Source of the DNA: CAZGLK01 sp964526375
GTDB lineage: Bacteria > Patescibacteriota > Minisyncoccia > JACQLN01
Reading direction: 5' to 3'
NCBI GenBank assembly: GCA_964526375.1
Contig: CAZGLK010000001.1
Span: forward strand, 1-64,000
Length of the DNA stretch: 64,000 nucleotides
Below the pieces are notes generated by a model. That model ran no database searches, had not been told where the DNA came from, and was given only the letters and a program-made list of their open reading frames with translations. Within the stretch, counting starts at the first letter, position 1; the number at the start of each line of letters is the position of its first letter. The position numbers and the translations under genes are program-made. Positions 1-6,608 of the stretch are shown here, piece after piece.

Positions 1-1
1 A

Positions 2-400
2 GAGTATATCTTTAGCTGGTCAGAAGCGTTCAGGGAGAGTGAAACAGGTCAGTTGTTGATGAAAATAGGACATATGCCCGTCGATGGTGTGTATATATTT
101 GACGGTCATGTTCCCCAAAAGTCATGGCGAGGAATAGGGATTGGGAAAAAAGGGATTTGGTGGATGCGGAATGGATGCGGGGCAACGGAACATTATGTGC
201 AAACACCTCGAGATCTTGCTAAACAGATAGATCCGGAAATCCTCGAGCTCGCTCATGAGTGGATTGAAGAAGGCAAAGTATGGACGTGTATAAGGGAAAG
301 GATGGATACATGGAGGGCCAAAAGCGCAGAGTGTCAGAGGTTGGCGGAACGGTACTTGAGTCATATTTTGACACAAACTCCCAAGGATAGCCAGAAGTAA
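2..400 (+). CDS. hypothetical protein, 5' end outside window
   Basis: The reading frame is open to the first bases of the window, so the gene probably starts upstream; internal candidate starts are TTG 53 and ATG 59, neither with a clear Shine-Dalgarno site. The visible product is a soluble, Trp-, Arg- and Glu-rich protein of about 130 residues with no signal peptide or membrane segment. The C-terminal half looks helical and charged. I do not recognise the family. A strong intrinsic terminator follows about 85 bases after the TAA stop, which supports a transcribed gene reading in this direction. Confidence 0.45.
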   Translation, partial: EYIFSWSEAFRESETGQLLMKIGHMPVDGVYIFDGHVPQKSWRGIGIGKKGIWWMRNGCGATEHYVQTPRDLAKQIDPEILELAHEWIEEGKVWTCIRERMDTWRAKSAECQRLAERYLSHILTQTPKDSQK

Positions 401-462
401 AGAAATTCAGCAGATGCTCGCGCGGTCTAATAGAGGAGAGGTGTATTTCTCCTGCTTTCCGT

Positions 463-516
463 GCAACCCCGAGGGTTGCGCGGCAAAAGACAGGCCAAAA
501 CAGCCTGTCTTTTTTT
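463..516 (+). terminator. hairpin pair ending in an intrinsic terminator
   Basis: A small GC hairpin (GCAACCC, loop CGA, GGGTTGC at 463-479) precedes a strong terminator: stem AAAGACAGGC (486-495), 7-nt loop, GCCTGTCTTT (503-512), then a T run to 516. It closes the transcript of the partial gene at the window start. Confidence 0.75.
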
Positions 517-539
517 GTTGGTAATCCTATTTTTCCACA

Positions 540-573
540 ACTACAAAATTATGTGATCACATAAAAATGTAGT
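540..573. promoter_or_regulatory. 34-bp dyad, probable operator
   Basis: The perfect 16-bp palindrome TTATGTGATCACATAA (549-564) is nested in a longer dyad whose outer arms ACTACA (540-545) and TGTAGT (568-573) also pair about the same centre, 556.5. There is no T run, so it is more likely a protein-binding site than a terminator. It lies about 340 bases upstream of nrdJ. The core contains TGTGA and TCACA, but without the 6-base spacer of a CRP site. Confidence 0.5.
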
Positions 574-916
574 CCTCGGCTGGTCAGGGAGAACAAGGGG
601 TAACCCTTCGGGGATTTTTTCTGTGGATAACACCCCCTTTTTTCTCTTTTGAAATTGTTTGGTGTAAAATGAGATTGAAGTATCCTACTAATTACTAATT
701 TTACTAATATACTAATACAGCTAAGCCAGTAGACCGAATCTGGAATTAGTAGATTGGTAACTGTTTGTAATTGGTGGGGAATAAATTATGCGGTTCGGGG
801 TTTTTGCAATTGGTTTTGTGTCCTCCAAATAGCATTGAATGTTTGGGGGTTTTTAATTGCCAAAGGAGGGTACGGGTCGACTTATTGCAAAAGTAACGAA
901 CCGCGAAAACAAAATT
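574..916 (+). other. nrdJ leader with TACTAAT repeats and a B12-box-like motif
   Basis: No gene is seen here. The stretch holds a consensus DnaA 9-mer (TGTGGATAA, 622-630), four TACTAAT copies (686, 693, 702, 710) and one complementary ATTAGTA (745-751). Any one copy could pair with the complement and form alternative stems around AAGCCAGTAGACC (723-735), which resembles the B12 box of cobalamin riboswitches. The other conserved riboswitch elements are not recognisable, so a riboswitch is only a possibility. AAAGGAGGG (862-870) looks like a ribosome binding site but has no properly spaced in-frame start. Confidence 0.3.
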
Positions 917-3469
917 ATGAAGCGCTCAGCCATTTTAGAAAAAAATGGGGTAGTTGTTTCGGCTTCTCAAAAGCCGGTGCTGTATCAATTCATAAAAAAA
1001 TCCGAAGCGGAAAAAATCAACCGCTCGTTTTCGGATAACGCCATAAAGATGATGAAAAAGCGCTATTTACTGCAGTCTGCCAAGGGTAATCAGGAAACGC
1101 CGGCCGAAATGTTTTGGCGCATTGCTTGGGCTTTGGCCGGAGTGGAGCGAAAGTATGGCCGCAATGGGGGCTTTGTGCAAAAAACCGCCCAGGATTTTTT
1201 TAAAATTATGGCGGGCAAGGAATTTACTCCGGCCGGTCGCACCATTACCAACGCCGGTGGTGACACGCCGGTGGTGGCCAACTGCATCGTTCTGCCGGTT
1301 ATGGATTCCATGGAAAGTATTTTCCAAACTCTAAAAGACGCCGCGCTATTGCAACAAGCCGGTTCGGGCTTGGGCTTTGATTTTTCTCATTTGCGCCCGG
1401 CCTTAAGCCCTACCAAGAAATCCCGCGGCGTCTCCTCGGGTCCGGTTTCGTTTCTTAAGGTCTACAACGAGGCCTTCGGCATGATCAAACAGCAGGGCCG
1501 GCACGGCGCCAACATGGCCATGATGCAGGTGGATCACCCCGATGTTTTGGACTTTATTCGCGCCAAGCAAGTTGAAGGCGAAATCCGCAATTTTAACATT
1601 TCGGTTAAAGTTACCGACGAGTTTATGAAGGCGCTTACCGAAAAACCCAACGAGCAGTGGTATTGCAGCTGGAATGGCCTAAAAATGAAACCGCGGCGGG
1701 TTGTGCGGGCCGCCAACGGCTCAGCGGAGAGGGTAGAAGAGCTTGACATAACCCCTCGGGAAATTTTTGATGAGCTGGTTCATTATGCTTGGTTAAACGG
1801 CGAGCCGGGCATTGTGTTCATAGACGAGGTCAACCGCACCAACCCCTTGCCGGGACTAGGCGCCATAGATTGTTCCAACCCCTGCGGCGAGCAGTTTTTG
1901 CACCACTACGACAACTGCAACTTGGGTTCGGTCAACTTAGCCGTGTTTGTTAAAGACGGCCGGGTGGAGTGGGATCATCTGCGCCGGAGCGTTAAAACGG
2001 CGGTGCGTTTGATGGACAATGTCATTGATACTTTTGATTTTCCCGTGCCTCAAGTAACGGAACTGGCCCAAAAAAACCGCCGCATTGGTTTGGGCATCAT
2101 GGGTTTTGCCGATATGCTTTTTCAGCTGGGCTTGGGCTATAACTCGCCCGAAGGGCGCCGCTTGGGTGAGAAAATAATGAAAACAATTAACGACGCGGCT
2201 CACGCGATGTCGGAGGAGTTGGCCAAAGAAAAGGGGCACTTCCCCAATTTGCCCTTAAGCGTTTATGCCAAAGCCAAAAAGAAGCTGCGCAATGCCGCCT
2301 TAACCACGGTGGCGCCTACCGGTTCCATTTCCATGATGTTTGATTGCTCCAGCGGCGTTGAGCCCCAGTTTGCGCTGGCCTACATCAAACAAGACAAAGA
2401 CGGTCTGCATTATCCGTATTTTAATCGTTATTTTGAAGCGGCTTTGCATCAGCACAAGTTGGCGCCGAGCCTGATTGCTAAAATCAAGGACGAGACGGTT
2501 AAAAAGGGCAGTATTCAGCATCTGGCCGATTTACCGGCAACTCTGCGCCAGACCTTTGTGGTGGCCATGGATATTTCGGCCGAGGATCATATTGCCATGC
2601 AGGCGGCTTTCCAAAAGAATGTGGATAATTCCATTTCCAAAACAATCAATTTTCCCAACAGCGCCACCAAAGAAGATGTGGCCAGCGGTTTTATCGGCGC
2701 TTGGAAACAAAAGTGCAAAAGCTGCACGGTTTACCGCGACGGCAGCCGCCAAGTGCAGATCTTAAACATTGGCGGCAGTGATAAAATCGCCTCACCCAAA
2801 GATCTGGGCAGTGGCAAGAGCGCCGGATTGGAAGCGCTGGCCATTGATCAAGAACGATTGGCTCCCCGAAAGCGGGACGAGGTTTTAAGCGGTAAAACCT
2901 ACAAGGTAAAAACCGGCTACGGCAACTTGTATGTAACCATTAACGACGATGAGAACGGTTTGCCTTTTGAGGTTTTTGCCGTAATCGGCAAAAGCGTCGG
3001 GTTTTTTCAGGAGCAAAGCGAGGGTATTTGCCGCATGGTTTCTTTTGCTTTAAGGGCCGGGCTAAAGGTTCACGAAATTATTGACCAGTTAAAGGGCATT
3101 CGCGGCCCCATGCCGGTTATTACCAGCCGAGGCACGATCTTTTCTTTACCCGATGCCATTGGCCGGGTTTTAGAGGAGCATGTTAACGGCGGCGTGACTT
3201 CGCCTATTGCTACCATAGCCAGTCCGGAAATGTCGGTTGCGGTCCCACTACGCCCATCCTCCGCTAAAAGCTACGGAGTGGCACAGCAGGGCTTCGAGGA
3301 GCAGGCCCGAAGTACATCCAGCCCAACCGGCGCCTTGACCGCCAGTTATGCCGAAAGACCATTGGCCGATTGGGGCATGATGCCGGGTTGCCCCGATTGC
3401 GGCTCGGTTCTGCGTATGGGCGAGGGCTGTATGAGTTGCCCCAACTGCGGGTTTAATAGGTGCATGTAG
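917..3469 (+). CDS. nrdJ: adenosylcobalamin-dependent (class II) ribonucleoside-diphosphate reductase
   Basis: Reduces ribonucleotides to deoxyribonucleotides with an AdoCbl-generated thiyl radical; cytosolic. The 850-residue product has the expected landmarks: VANCIVLP (Cys123), NPCGEQ (about 321-326), DNCNLGS just after it, and a TGSIS loop. Next come the TVYRDGSR segment, a C-terminal domain with SFALRAG, and a terminal zinc ribbon with two CPxC pairs (about 825-850). The start is uncertain: ATG 917 begins at the conserved region but lacks a Shine-Dalgarno site, while the frame is open back to TTG 857 with AAAGGAGGG inside it. The linker before the zinc ribbon contains a hairpin-like GC-rich insert (3258-3279). 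The downstream gene makes the cofactor form this enzyme needs. Confidence 0.93.
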   Translation: MKRSAILEKNGVVVSASQKPVLYQFIKKSEAEKINRSFSDNAIKMMKKRYLLQSAKGNQETPAEMFWRIAWALAGVERKYGRNGGFVQKTAQDFFKIMAGKEFTPAGRTITNAGGDTPVVANCIVLPVMDSMESIFQTLKDAALLQQAGSGLGFDFSHLRPALSPTKKSRGVSSGPVSFLKVYNEAFGMIKQQGRHGANMAMMQVDHPDVLDFIRAKQVEGEIRNFNISVKVTDEFMKALTEKPNEQWYCSWNGLKMKPRRVVRAANGSAERVEELDITPREIFDELVHYAWLNGEPGIVFIDEVNRTNPLPGLGAIDCSNPCGEQFLHHYDNCNLGSVNLAVFVKDGRVEWDHLRRSVKTAVRLMDNVIDTFDFPVPQVTELAQKNRRIGLGIMGFADMLFQLGLGYNSPEGRRLGEKIMKTINDAAHAMSEELAKEKGHFPNLPLSVYAKAKKKLRNAALTTVAPTGSISMMFDCSSGVEPQFALAYIKQDKDGLHYPYFNRYFEAALHQHKLAPSLIAKIKDETVKKGSIQHLADLPATLRQTFVVAMDISAEDHIAMQAAFQKNVDNSISKTINFPNSATKEDVASGFIGAWKQKCKSCTVYRDGSRQVQILNIGGSDKIASPKDLGSGKSAGLEALAIDQERLAPRKRDEVLSGKTYKVKTGYGNLYVTINDDENGLPFEVFAVIGKSVGFFQEQSEGICRMVSFALRAGLKVHEIIDQLKGIRGPMPVITSRGTIFSLPDAIGRVLEEHVNGGVTSPIATIASPEMSVAVPLRPSSAKSYGVAQQGFEEQARSTSSPTGALTASYAERPLADWGMMPGCPDCGSVLRMGEGCMSCPNCGFNRCM
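3258..3279. repeat. GC-rich hairpin insert within nrdJ
   Basis: CCTCCG (3258-3263) and CGGAG (3274-3278) form a small stem inside the coding sequence for the C-terminal linker. The surrounding segment is Ser-, Gln- and Ala-rich and low in complexity. It resembles an inserted small repeat that kept the reading frame. Confidence 0.35.
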
Positions 3470-3476
3470 GCACAGT

Positions 3477-3510
3477 CTTGGATCTTGGAACTTGGAACTA
3501 GGGGCTTGGA
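3477..3510 (+). repeat. CTTGGA word repeat
   Basis: Degenerate copies of CTTGGATCTTGGAAC fill the 50-base gap between nrdJ and the adenosyltransferase. The same words recur at 21091-21136 and, in complement, inside the glycosyltransferase at 26748-26826. Confidence 0.6.
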
Positions 3511-3519
3511 TGATTCTCT

Positions 3520-4092
3520 ATGTTGATTGTGGTTACTGGTAATGGTAAGGGGAAGACAACGTCTGCTTTAGGGCAGGCGTTGCGGGTTATTGGGGAAGGC
3601 GGCCGGGCCGTAATGTACCAGTTTATTAAAGGGCCGTGGAAGTCGGGGGAAGACAAATTAATCTCAAATCTCAAATCTCAAAACTCAAAACTAAAAGACA
3701 AAAAGTCGCTGGATGGTTTGGAGAATTTGTATGACTTTGACATCGTAAAGGGTGGAAAAGGATTCGTGGGAATTCTCGGCGATCCGTATCCGCGGAGTGT
3801 TCACATCAAGGCTGCTGAAGAGACTTGGACCAAAGCACAAGCGGCCATTGAATCCAAAAAATATCAGCTGGTTGTTTTAGACGAAATAAATGTGGCCATC
3901 AAGCTCGGCCTTATAAAAGTTGGGCCGGTTTTTTCTTTTTTGAAAAAACACAAAGGAATTGTTAATATAATGGCAACGGGCCGGGACGCTCACCCTCGGT
4001 TGATAAAACTAGCTGATTTGGTTTCCGAAATCAAAGACATTAAACATCCATTTAACCAAGGCGTTTCTGCTCGGAGAGGAATTGAGTATTGA
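3520..4092 (+). CDS. cobO: cob(I)alamin / cob(I)yrinic acid a,c-diamide adenosyltransferase
   Basis: CobA/CobO/BtuR-type P-loop ATP:corrinoid adenosyltransferase, converting cob(I)alamin to adenosylcobalamin. Walker A GNGKGKTT lies at residues 7-14, LVVLDEIN is the Walker B-like strand, and the 190-residue length fits the family. It lies 50 bases after nrdJ on the same strand, so scavenged B12 is probably adenosylated for that enzyme; no other B12 genes are seen in the window. Residues about 48-60 are encoded by CTCAAAT-type word repeats (3661-3697), a low-complexity insert not expected in the family. The proposed ATG 3520 follows a repeat-filled spacer without a strong Shine-Dalgarno site. 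Confidence 0.9.
   Translation: MLIVVTGNGKGKTTSALGQALRVIGEGGRAVMYQFIKGPWKSGEDKLISNLKSQNSKLKDKKSLDGLENLYDFDIVKGGKGFVGILGDPYPRSVHIKAAEETWTKAQAAIESKKYQLVVLDEINVAIKLGLIKVGPVFSFLKKHKGIVNIMATGRDAHPRLIKLADLVSEIKDIKHPFNQGVSARRGIEY
3661..3697 (+). repeat. in-frame CTCAAAT word repeat in cobO
   Basis: Tandem degenerate copies of CTCAAAT/CTCAAAA encode a Ser-, Asn-, Gln- and Lys-rich loop and do not disturb the frame. Confidence 0.7.
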
Positions 4093-4205
4093 ATTCCAAA
4101 TAACAAAATCCAAATGACAAATAAATTTCAAAATCCAAAGCCCAAATTTAAGAAGTCACCTTTTTGTCATTTAGGCATTTGGATTTGATTTGGCATTTGA
4201 GTTTT
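4093..4205. repeat. CCAAAT word-repeat spacer
   Basis: This intergenic stretch consists of degenerate words such as CCAAATAAC, AAATCCAAA and, further on, the complementary ATTTGG. The left and right halves can partly pair. It starts directly at the cobO stop codon. No gene is visible. Confidence 0.6.
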
Positions 4206-4229
4206 GTAATTGGGCATTCTCAAAAATAT

Positions 4230-4313
4230 ATGGTTTTTGGCGTTGTTATCGGTTTTATTGTCGGCTTTGTTTTAGCCGGAGTCATCGCGGTCATTATCGC
4301 CGCGAATAGTTGA
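4230..4313 (+). CDS. possible single-span membrane microprotein
   Basis: A 27-residue open frame starting at ATG 4230 encodes one nearly uninterrupted hydrophobic helix with small-residue spacing (GVVIG, VGFVLAG) and ends AANS. Its size and composition fit a small membrane peptide or type I toxin-like peptide. There is no convincing Shine-Dalgarno site, and a hydrophobic frame this short can arise by chance. It sits between the repeat spacer and the first 44-bp palindrome, upstream of the Cas2/PaaX-like gene. Confidence 0.3.
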   Translation: MVFGVVIGFIVGFVLAGVIAVIIAANS

Positions 4314-4366
4314 TTTGTTTTGAGTCCCGGAGCTCTGTTGCGGGTGTCAGTCTGGCTGTTTTGTTT

Positions 4367-4410
4367 ATTGTTTCCTTACCGCAGACGATCGTCTAACAGA
4401 AGGAAACAAT
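4367..4410. repeat. 44-bp palindromic repeat, copy 1
   Basis: Architecture: ATTGTTTCC, 7 unpaired bases, AGACGATCGTCT, 7 unpaired bases, GGAAACAAT. Outer arms and core share the centre 4388.5. The inner 7-base segments do not pair and differ between copies, but their length is constant. It ends 51 bases before the Cas2/PaaX-like gene. Confidence 0.9.
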
Positions 4411-4461
4411 GTTGTTGGCATAAATTTTAAGTATCTCAAGTATAATTCTCAAGTATAATTT

Positions 4462-4995
4462 ATGGTCAAAACTTCGCTATCGCAATTTATCTTAGAAAAA
4501 ATAGATGGAGCCGGCGATTTGTTTTTGGAAAGTTTGTTGCCTTGTAATCGAGCCGAGGCTAGATTATGGAGAAATCTTTTGGGTTTGCCGACAGGCTATG
4601 AATTTTCTCCCCGTAAATTTTCTGTTATTTTATCAAAATTAAAAAAGCAAGGCCTGGTGTCAAAACGGGGAAAACACAGAAAATCAATCTGGTCAGCGAC
4701 TTTAATGGGAAAGAATAAGTTGGGAGATTTAAAAAGTTTTAGTGGAATAGAACCGCCCAAGACAGACGGCATTCCTCGGCTGGTTATGTTTGATATCCCG
4801 GAATCGGAAAGAAAGAAAAGAAACTGGTTGAGGATAAACTTGGTTGCGGCTAACTACAGTCAGCTGCAAAAAAGTGTTTGGTTGGGTTATAACCCTTTGC
4901 CTGAAAGTTTTATAAAATTTCTTGACGAGTTAAGGCTGAAAAATAAAGTTCATATCGTCAGTGTCAATAAATCAGGCACGATTGAGGAAGTTTAG
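4462..4995 (+). CDS. PaaX-like protein with Cas2-like ferredoxin-fold domain
   Basis: A 177-residue protein. The N-terminal half resembles the winged-helix region of PaaX-type regulators (RKFSVILSKLKKQGLV about 53-68, then the basic SKRGKHRKSIW). The C-terminal half, from about residue 108, has PRLVMFDIPE, KRNWLRINL and LQKSVWLGY, the signature of the Cas2-like domain found in PaaX proteins and many CPR genomes. No cas1, CRISPR array or catabolic operon is nearby, so a CRISPR role is unlikely. Palindromic repeats lie 51 bases before the ATG and 39 bases after the stop, with a third copy just beyond. A DNA-binding protein acting on these repeats is an inference. The function is unproven. Confidence 0.75.
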   Translation: MVKTSLSQFILEKIDGAGDLFLESLLPCNRAEARLWRNLLGLPTGYEFSPRKFSVILSKLKKQGLVSKRGKHRKSIWSATLMGKNKLGDLKSFSGIEPPKTDGIPRLVMFDIPESERKKRNWLRINLVAANYSQLQKSVWLGYNPLPESFIKFLDELRLKNKVHIVSVNKSGTIEEV

Positions 4996-5034
4996 ATAAA
5001 ATTTTTGCGTTATCTGCGTTTGCCATTATTATTT

Positions 5035-5078
5035 ATTGTTTCCACCAACTAGACGATCGTCCAAGGCAAGGAAACAAT
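5035..5078. repeat. 44-bp palindromic repeat, copy 2
   Basis: Same 9-7-12-7-9 architecture, with core AGACGATCGTCC (last base differs) at 5051-5062. It starts 39 bases after the stop of the Cas2/PaaX-like gene, so copies 1 and 2 bracket that gene closely. Confidence 0.9.
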
Positions 5079-5135
5079 AGCCGCTGACGAGTTTTTGGTA
5101 GTTTAGTAAAAGGACAATAGACTGTTTATCTTTCT

Positions 5136-5179
5136 ATTGTTTCCTTACCGTAAACGATCGTCTGATAGAGGGAAACAAT
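5136..5179. repeat. 44-bp palindromic repeat, copy 3
   Basis: Same architecture, with core AAACGATCGTCT at 5152-5163. It lies 57 bases beyond copy 2. The left inner segment TTACCGT nearly matches that of copy 1 (TTACCGC), suggesting shared ancestry. Confidence 0.9.
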
Positions 5180-5232
5180 AGCACTTTTTAACTACTCTCA
5201 AAAACCCGCATAAAAGCTGGGTTTTTGTGGGG

Positions 5233-5261
5233 TTGACAGGCATTTAATAATTTGCTAGCAT
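5233..5261 (+). promoter_or_regulatory. sigma70-type promoter
   Basis: TTGACA (5233-5238), a 17-base spacer and TAGCAT (5256-5261). It would give an untranslated leader of about 90 bases ahead of the gene at 5356. Confidence 0.6.
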
Positions 5262-5355
5262 AAAAGAGTTCTTTTCGTATAAATCCACAAGAAAAGCCGC
5301 CCTCAGCTACTTTTCCGCTCTAAGACTATCTAACTTAAAATTCGAGAGGTTTAAG

Positions 5356-5805
5356 ATGAGGCTCGATCAGGATATCAATTTTAATCTGGGAGGAGTGCCG
5401 ATGGTGATGAGACTTGATACCACGGCGCCAGAAAATGTGTGGATTATTACGCCGAAATGTCAAGAAGACATGGGAGACTCTTTCGCTAACGCCATTAAGA
5501 AATGCATCGGCTTTCCTCATCAATTGTTCTCGTTTGGATTTGATGAGGCTGATGTCTACGTTGCTTTAGTGGCGGATGACCAGGCCGTTGTAATATATGG
5601 TGGAGATGAGCCCGGTGCTTCTATGGCCTGTAACATTTTCGCCAGTTTGCCAGATTGGAGCGGCGAAAGTCTAAAGGGGCTCAGGGGAGCGGGAGAGTTT
5701 GTTGATTTTCTCTCACTTCTTAAAGAGCATGCTGGAATCGAAGTATTTCGACGCAGCGATGGGGAGGTGATTGATTACACAAGCGCTCTTTTACTCTTAC
5801 GATGA
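5356..5805 (+). CDS. hypothetical protein
   Basis: A 149-residue soluble acidic protein with no signal peptide or membrane segment. ATG 5356 is preceded by GAGAGG at 5344-5349, a modest ribosome binding site, and by a good promoter at 5233-5261. The sequence alternates predicted strands (VWIITP, VYVALVADDQAVVIYGG) with helices (FANAIKKC, FLSLLKEH), which suggests a compact alpha/beta fold. I do not recognise the family. It converges on efp, with a shared bidirectional terminator between them. Confidence 0.6.
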   Translation: MRLDQDINFNLGGVPMVMRLDTTAPENVWIITPKCQEDMGDSFANAIKKCIGFPHQLFSFGFDEADVYVALVADDQAVVIYGGDEPGASMACNIFASLPDWSGESLKGLRGAGEFVDFLSLLKEHAGIEVFRRSDGEVIDYTSALLLLR

Positions 5806-5897
5806 GGAGCCCATTGAATTCTCTCAGATGTTTGATGATTTAGAGGATTCAAAGCTTTTTTGAATCCCATAAAGCCAAAACGGTCGTTAAAAAAATG

Positions 5898-5921
5898 AAC
5901 AGCCTGACCAGCTGTTTTTTT
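5898..5921. terminator. bidirectional intrinsic terminator
   Basis: Stem AACAGC (5898-5903) with GCTGTT (5911-5916), 7-base loop, a T run on the plus strand and an A run upstream (T run on the minus strand). It serves the gene at 5356 and the convergent efp, overlapping the last bases of efp. Confidence 0.65.
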
Positions 5922-6483
5922 ATTCCTCGGTTGCTCGTCGAGTATACTCACTTGTTCTGGTATCTACTTCAATAAAATCGCCGGCTTCCACAAAAAGCGG
6001 AGTTTTAACCGTAATGCCGGTTTCTAAAAGAACATCTTTTAAGCCGCCTTGAACGGTGTCGCCTTTTAAGCCGGGCGGAGCATCTTTTACGCGCAGAACA
6101 ACTTTTATGGGCAGCTCCAGGCTAATGGGCTGGCCGTTAAAAATAAGAACTTCACACGGCAAATCTTTTTTTAAGTAGCCGGTTTTTTCTTGCAGCAAAT
6201 CTTGAGCCAAGCCAAATTTCTCTCCGCCGTCGGTTTGAAAGAAAAATTCGTCCCTGGTGCGATAAGCAAACTTGGCCTTGAGGCGCTCAATGTCGGCCTC
6301 GTCAACCTTATCGGATTGCTGAAAAGTTTCGGCGCGAACTTTGCCGCTGATCAAGTGGCGGATTTTGGTTTGCATCACCGGCCGTCTTTGGGCCACCTTA
6401 TTGTGATGAGCTTCCAGAACTTGATAAGGCTCGCCCTCCAGTTCAATCAAAACGCCGGGTTTTAGGTTGTTCATTGAAAGCAT
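5920..6483 (-). CDS. efp: translation elongation factor P
   Basis: EF-P relieves ribosome stalling at polyproline stretches. The 187-residue product has the three OB-like domains: LKPGVLIELEGEPYQVL at the N terminus, FNGQPISLELP in the middle, and DAPPGLKGDT followed by KTPLFVEAGDFIEVDTRTSEY at the C terminus. The start at 6483 (MLSMNNLKPG) matches the usual CPR-type beginning; the frame extends to 6534 over repeat sequence that is unlikely to be coding. The domain-1 tip, where E. coli has PGKG with modified Lys34, reads KVAQRRP, so the usual modified lysine is absent at that position. No modification enzyme is seen nearby. Confidence 0.95.
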   Translation of the reverse strand: MLSMNNLKPGVLIELEGEPYQVLEAHHNKVAQRRPVMQTKIRHLISGKVRAETFQQSDKVDEADIERLKAKFAYRTRDEFFFQTDGGEKFGLAQDLLQEKTGYLKKDLPCEVLIFNGQPISLELPIKVVLRVKDAPPGLKGDTVQGGLKDVLLETGITVKTPLFVEAGDFIEVDTRTSEYTRRATEE

Positions 6484-6590
6484 AATGCGATGCCAATCAA
6501 CGAATGACATGCGAATTATGCGAATAGAATCCATTCAAATCAAATAAAAAATTCGTATCATTCGCACGAATTCGCATATTAGCATCGCGT
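6484..6590. repeat. GCGAAT word repeat with inverted halves
   Basis: Spacer between the divergent efp and comEC. The left half carries GCGAAT/CGAATGA words and the right half the complementary ATTCGC/ATTCGT, so the stretch can fold as an imperfect hairpin. Either promoter would have to lie within it. Confidence 0.55.
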
Positions 6591-6608
6591 TGAGTATACT
6601 AAATACTA

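Noticed and set aside
574..916. complete cobalamin riboswitch
   Set aside because: Only a B12-box-like segment is present; the conserved upstream elements are missing.
754..1038. 94-codon open frame ahead of nrdJ
   Set aside because: It overlaps the start of nrdJ in another frame, spans leader sequence and has no family features.
857..3469. intein or intron in nrdJ
   Set aside because: All reductase motifs occur at normal spacing; no intein splice motifs or frame breaks are seen.
4367..5179. CRISPR array
   Set aside because: The 44-bp units are palindromic, irregularly spaced (one is 9 kb away) and not separated by spacers of constant length; no cas1 or effector gene is present.
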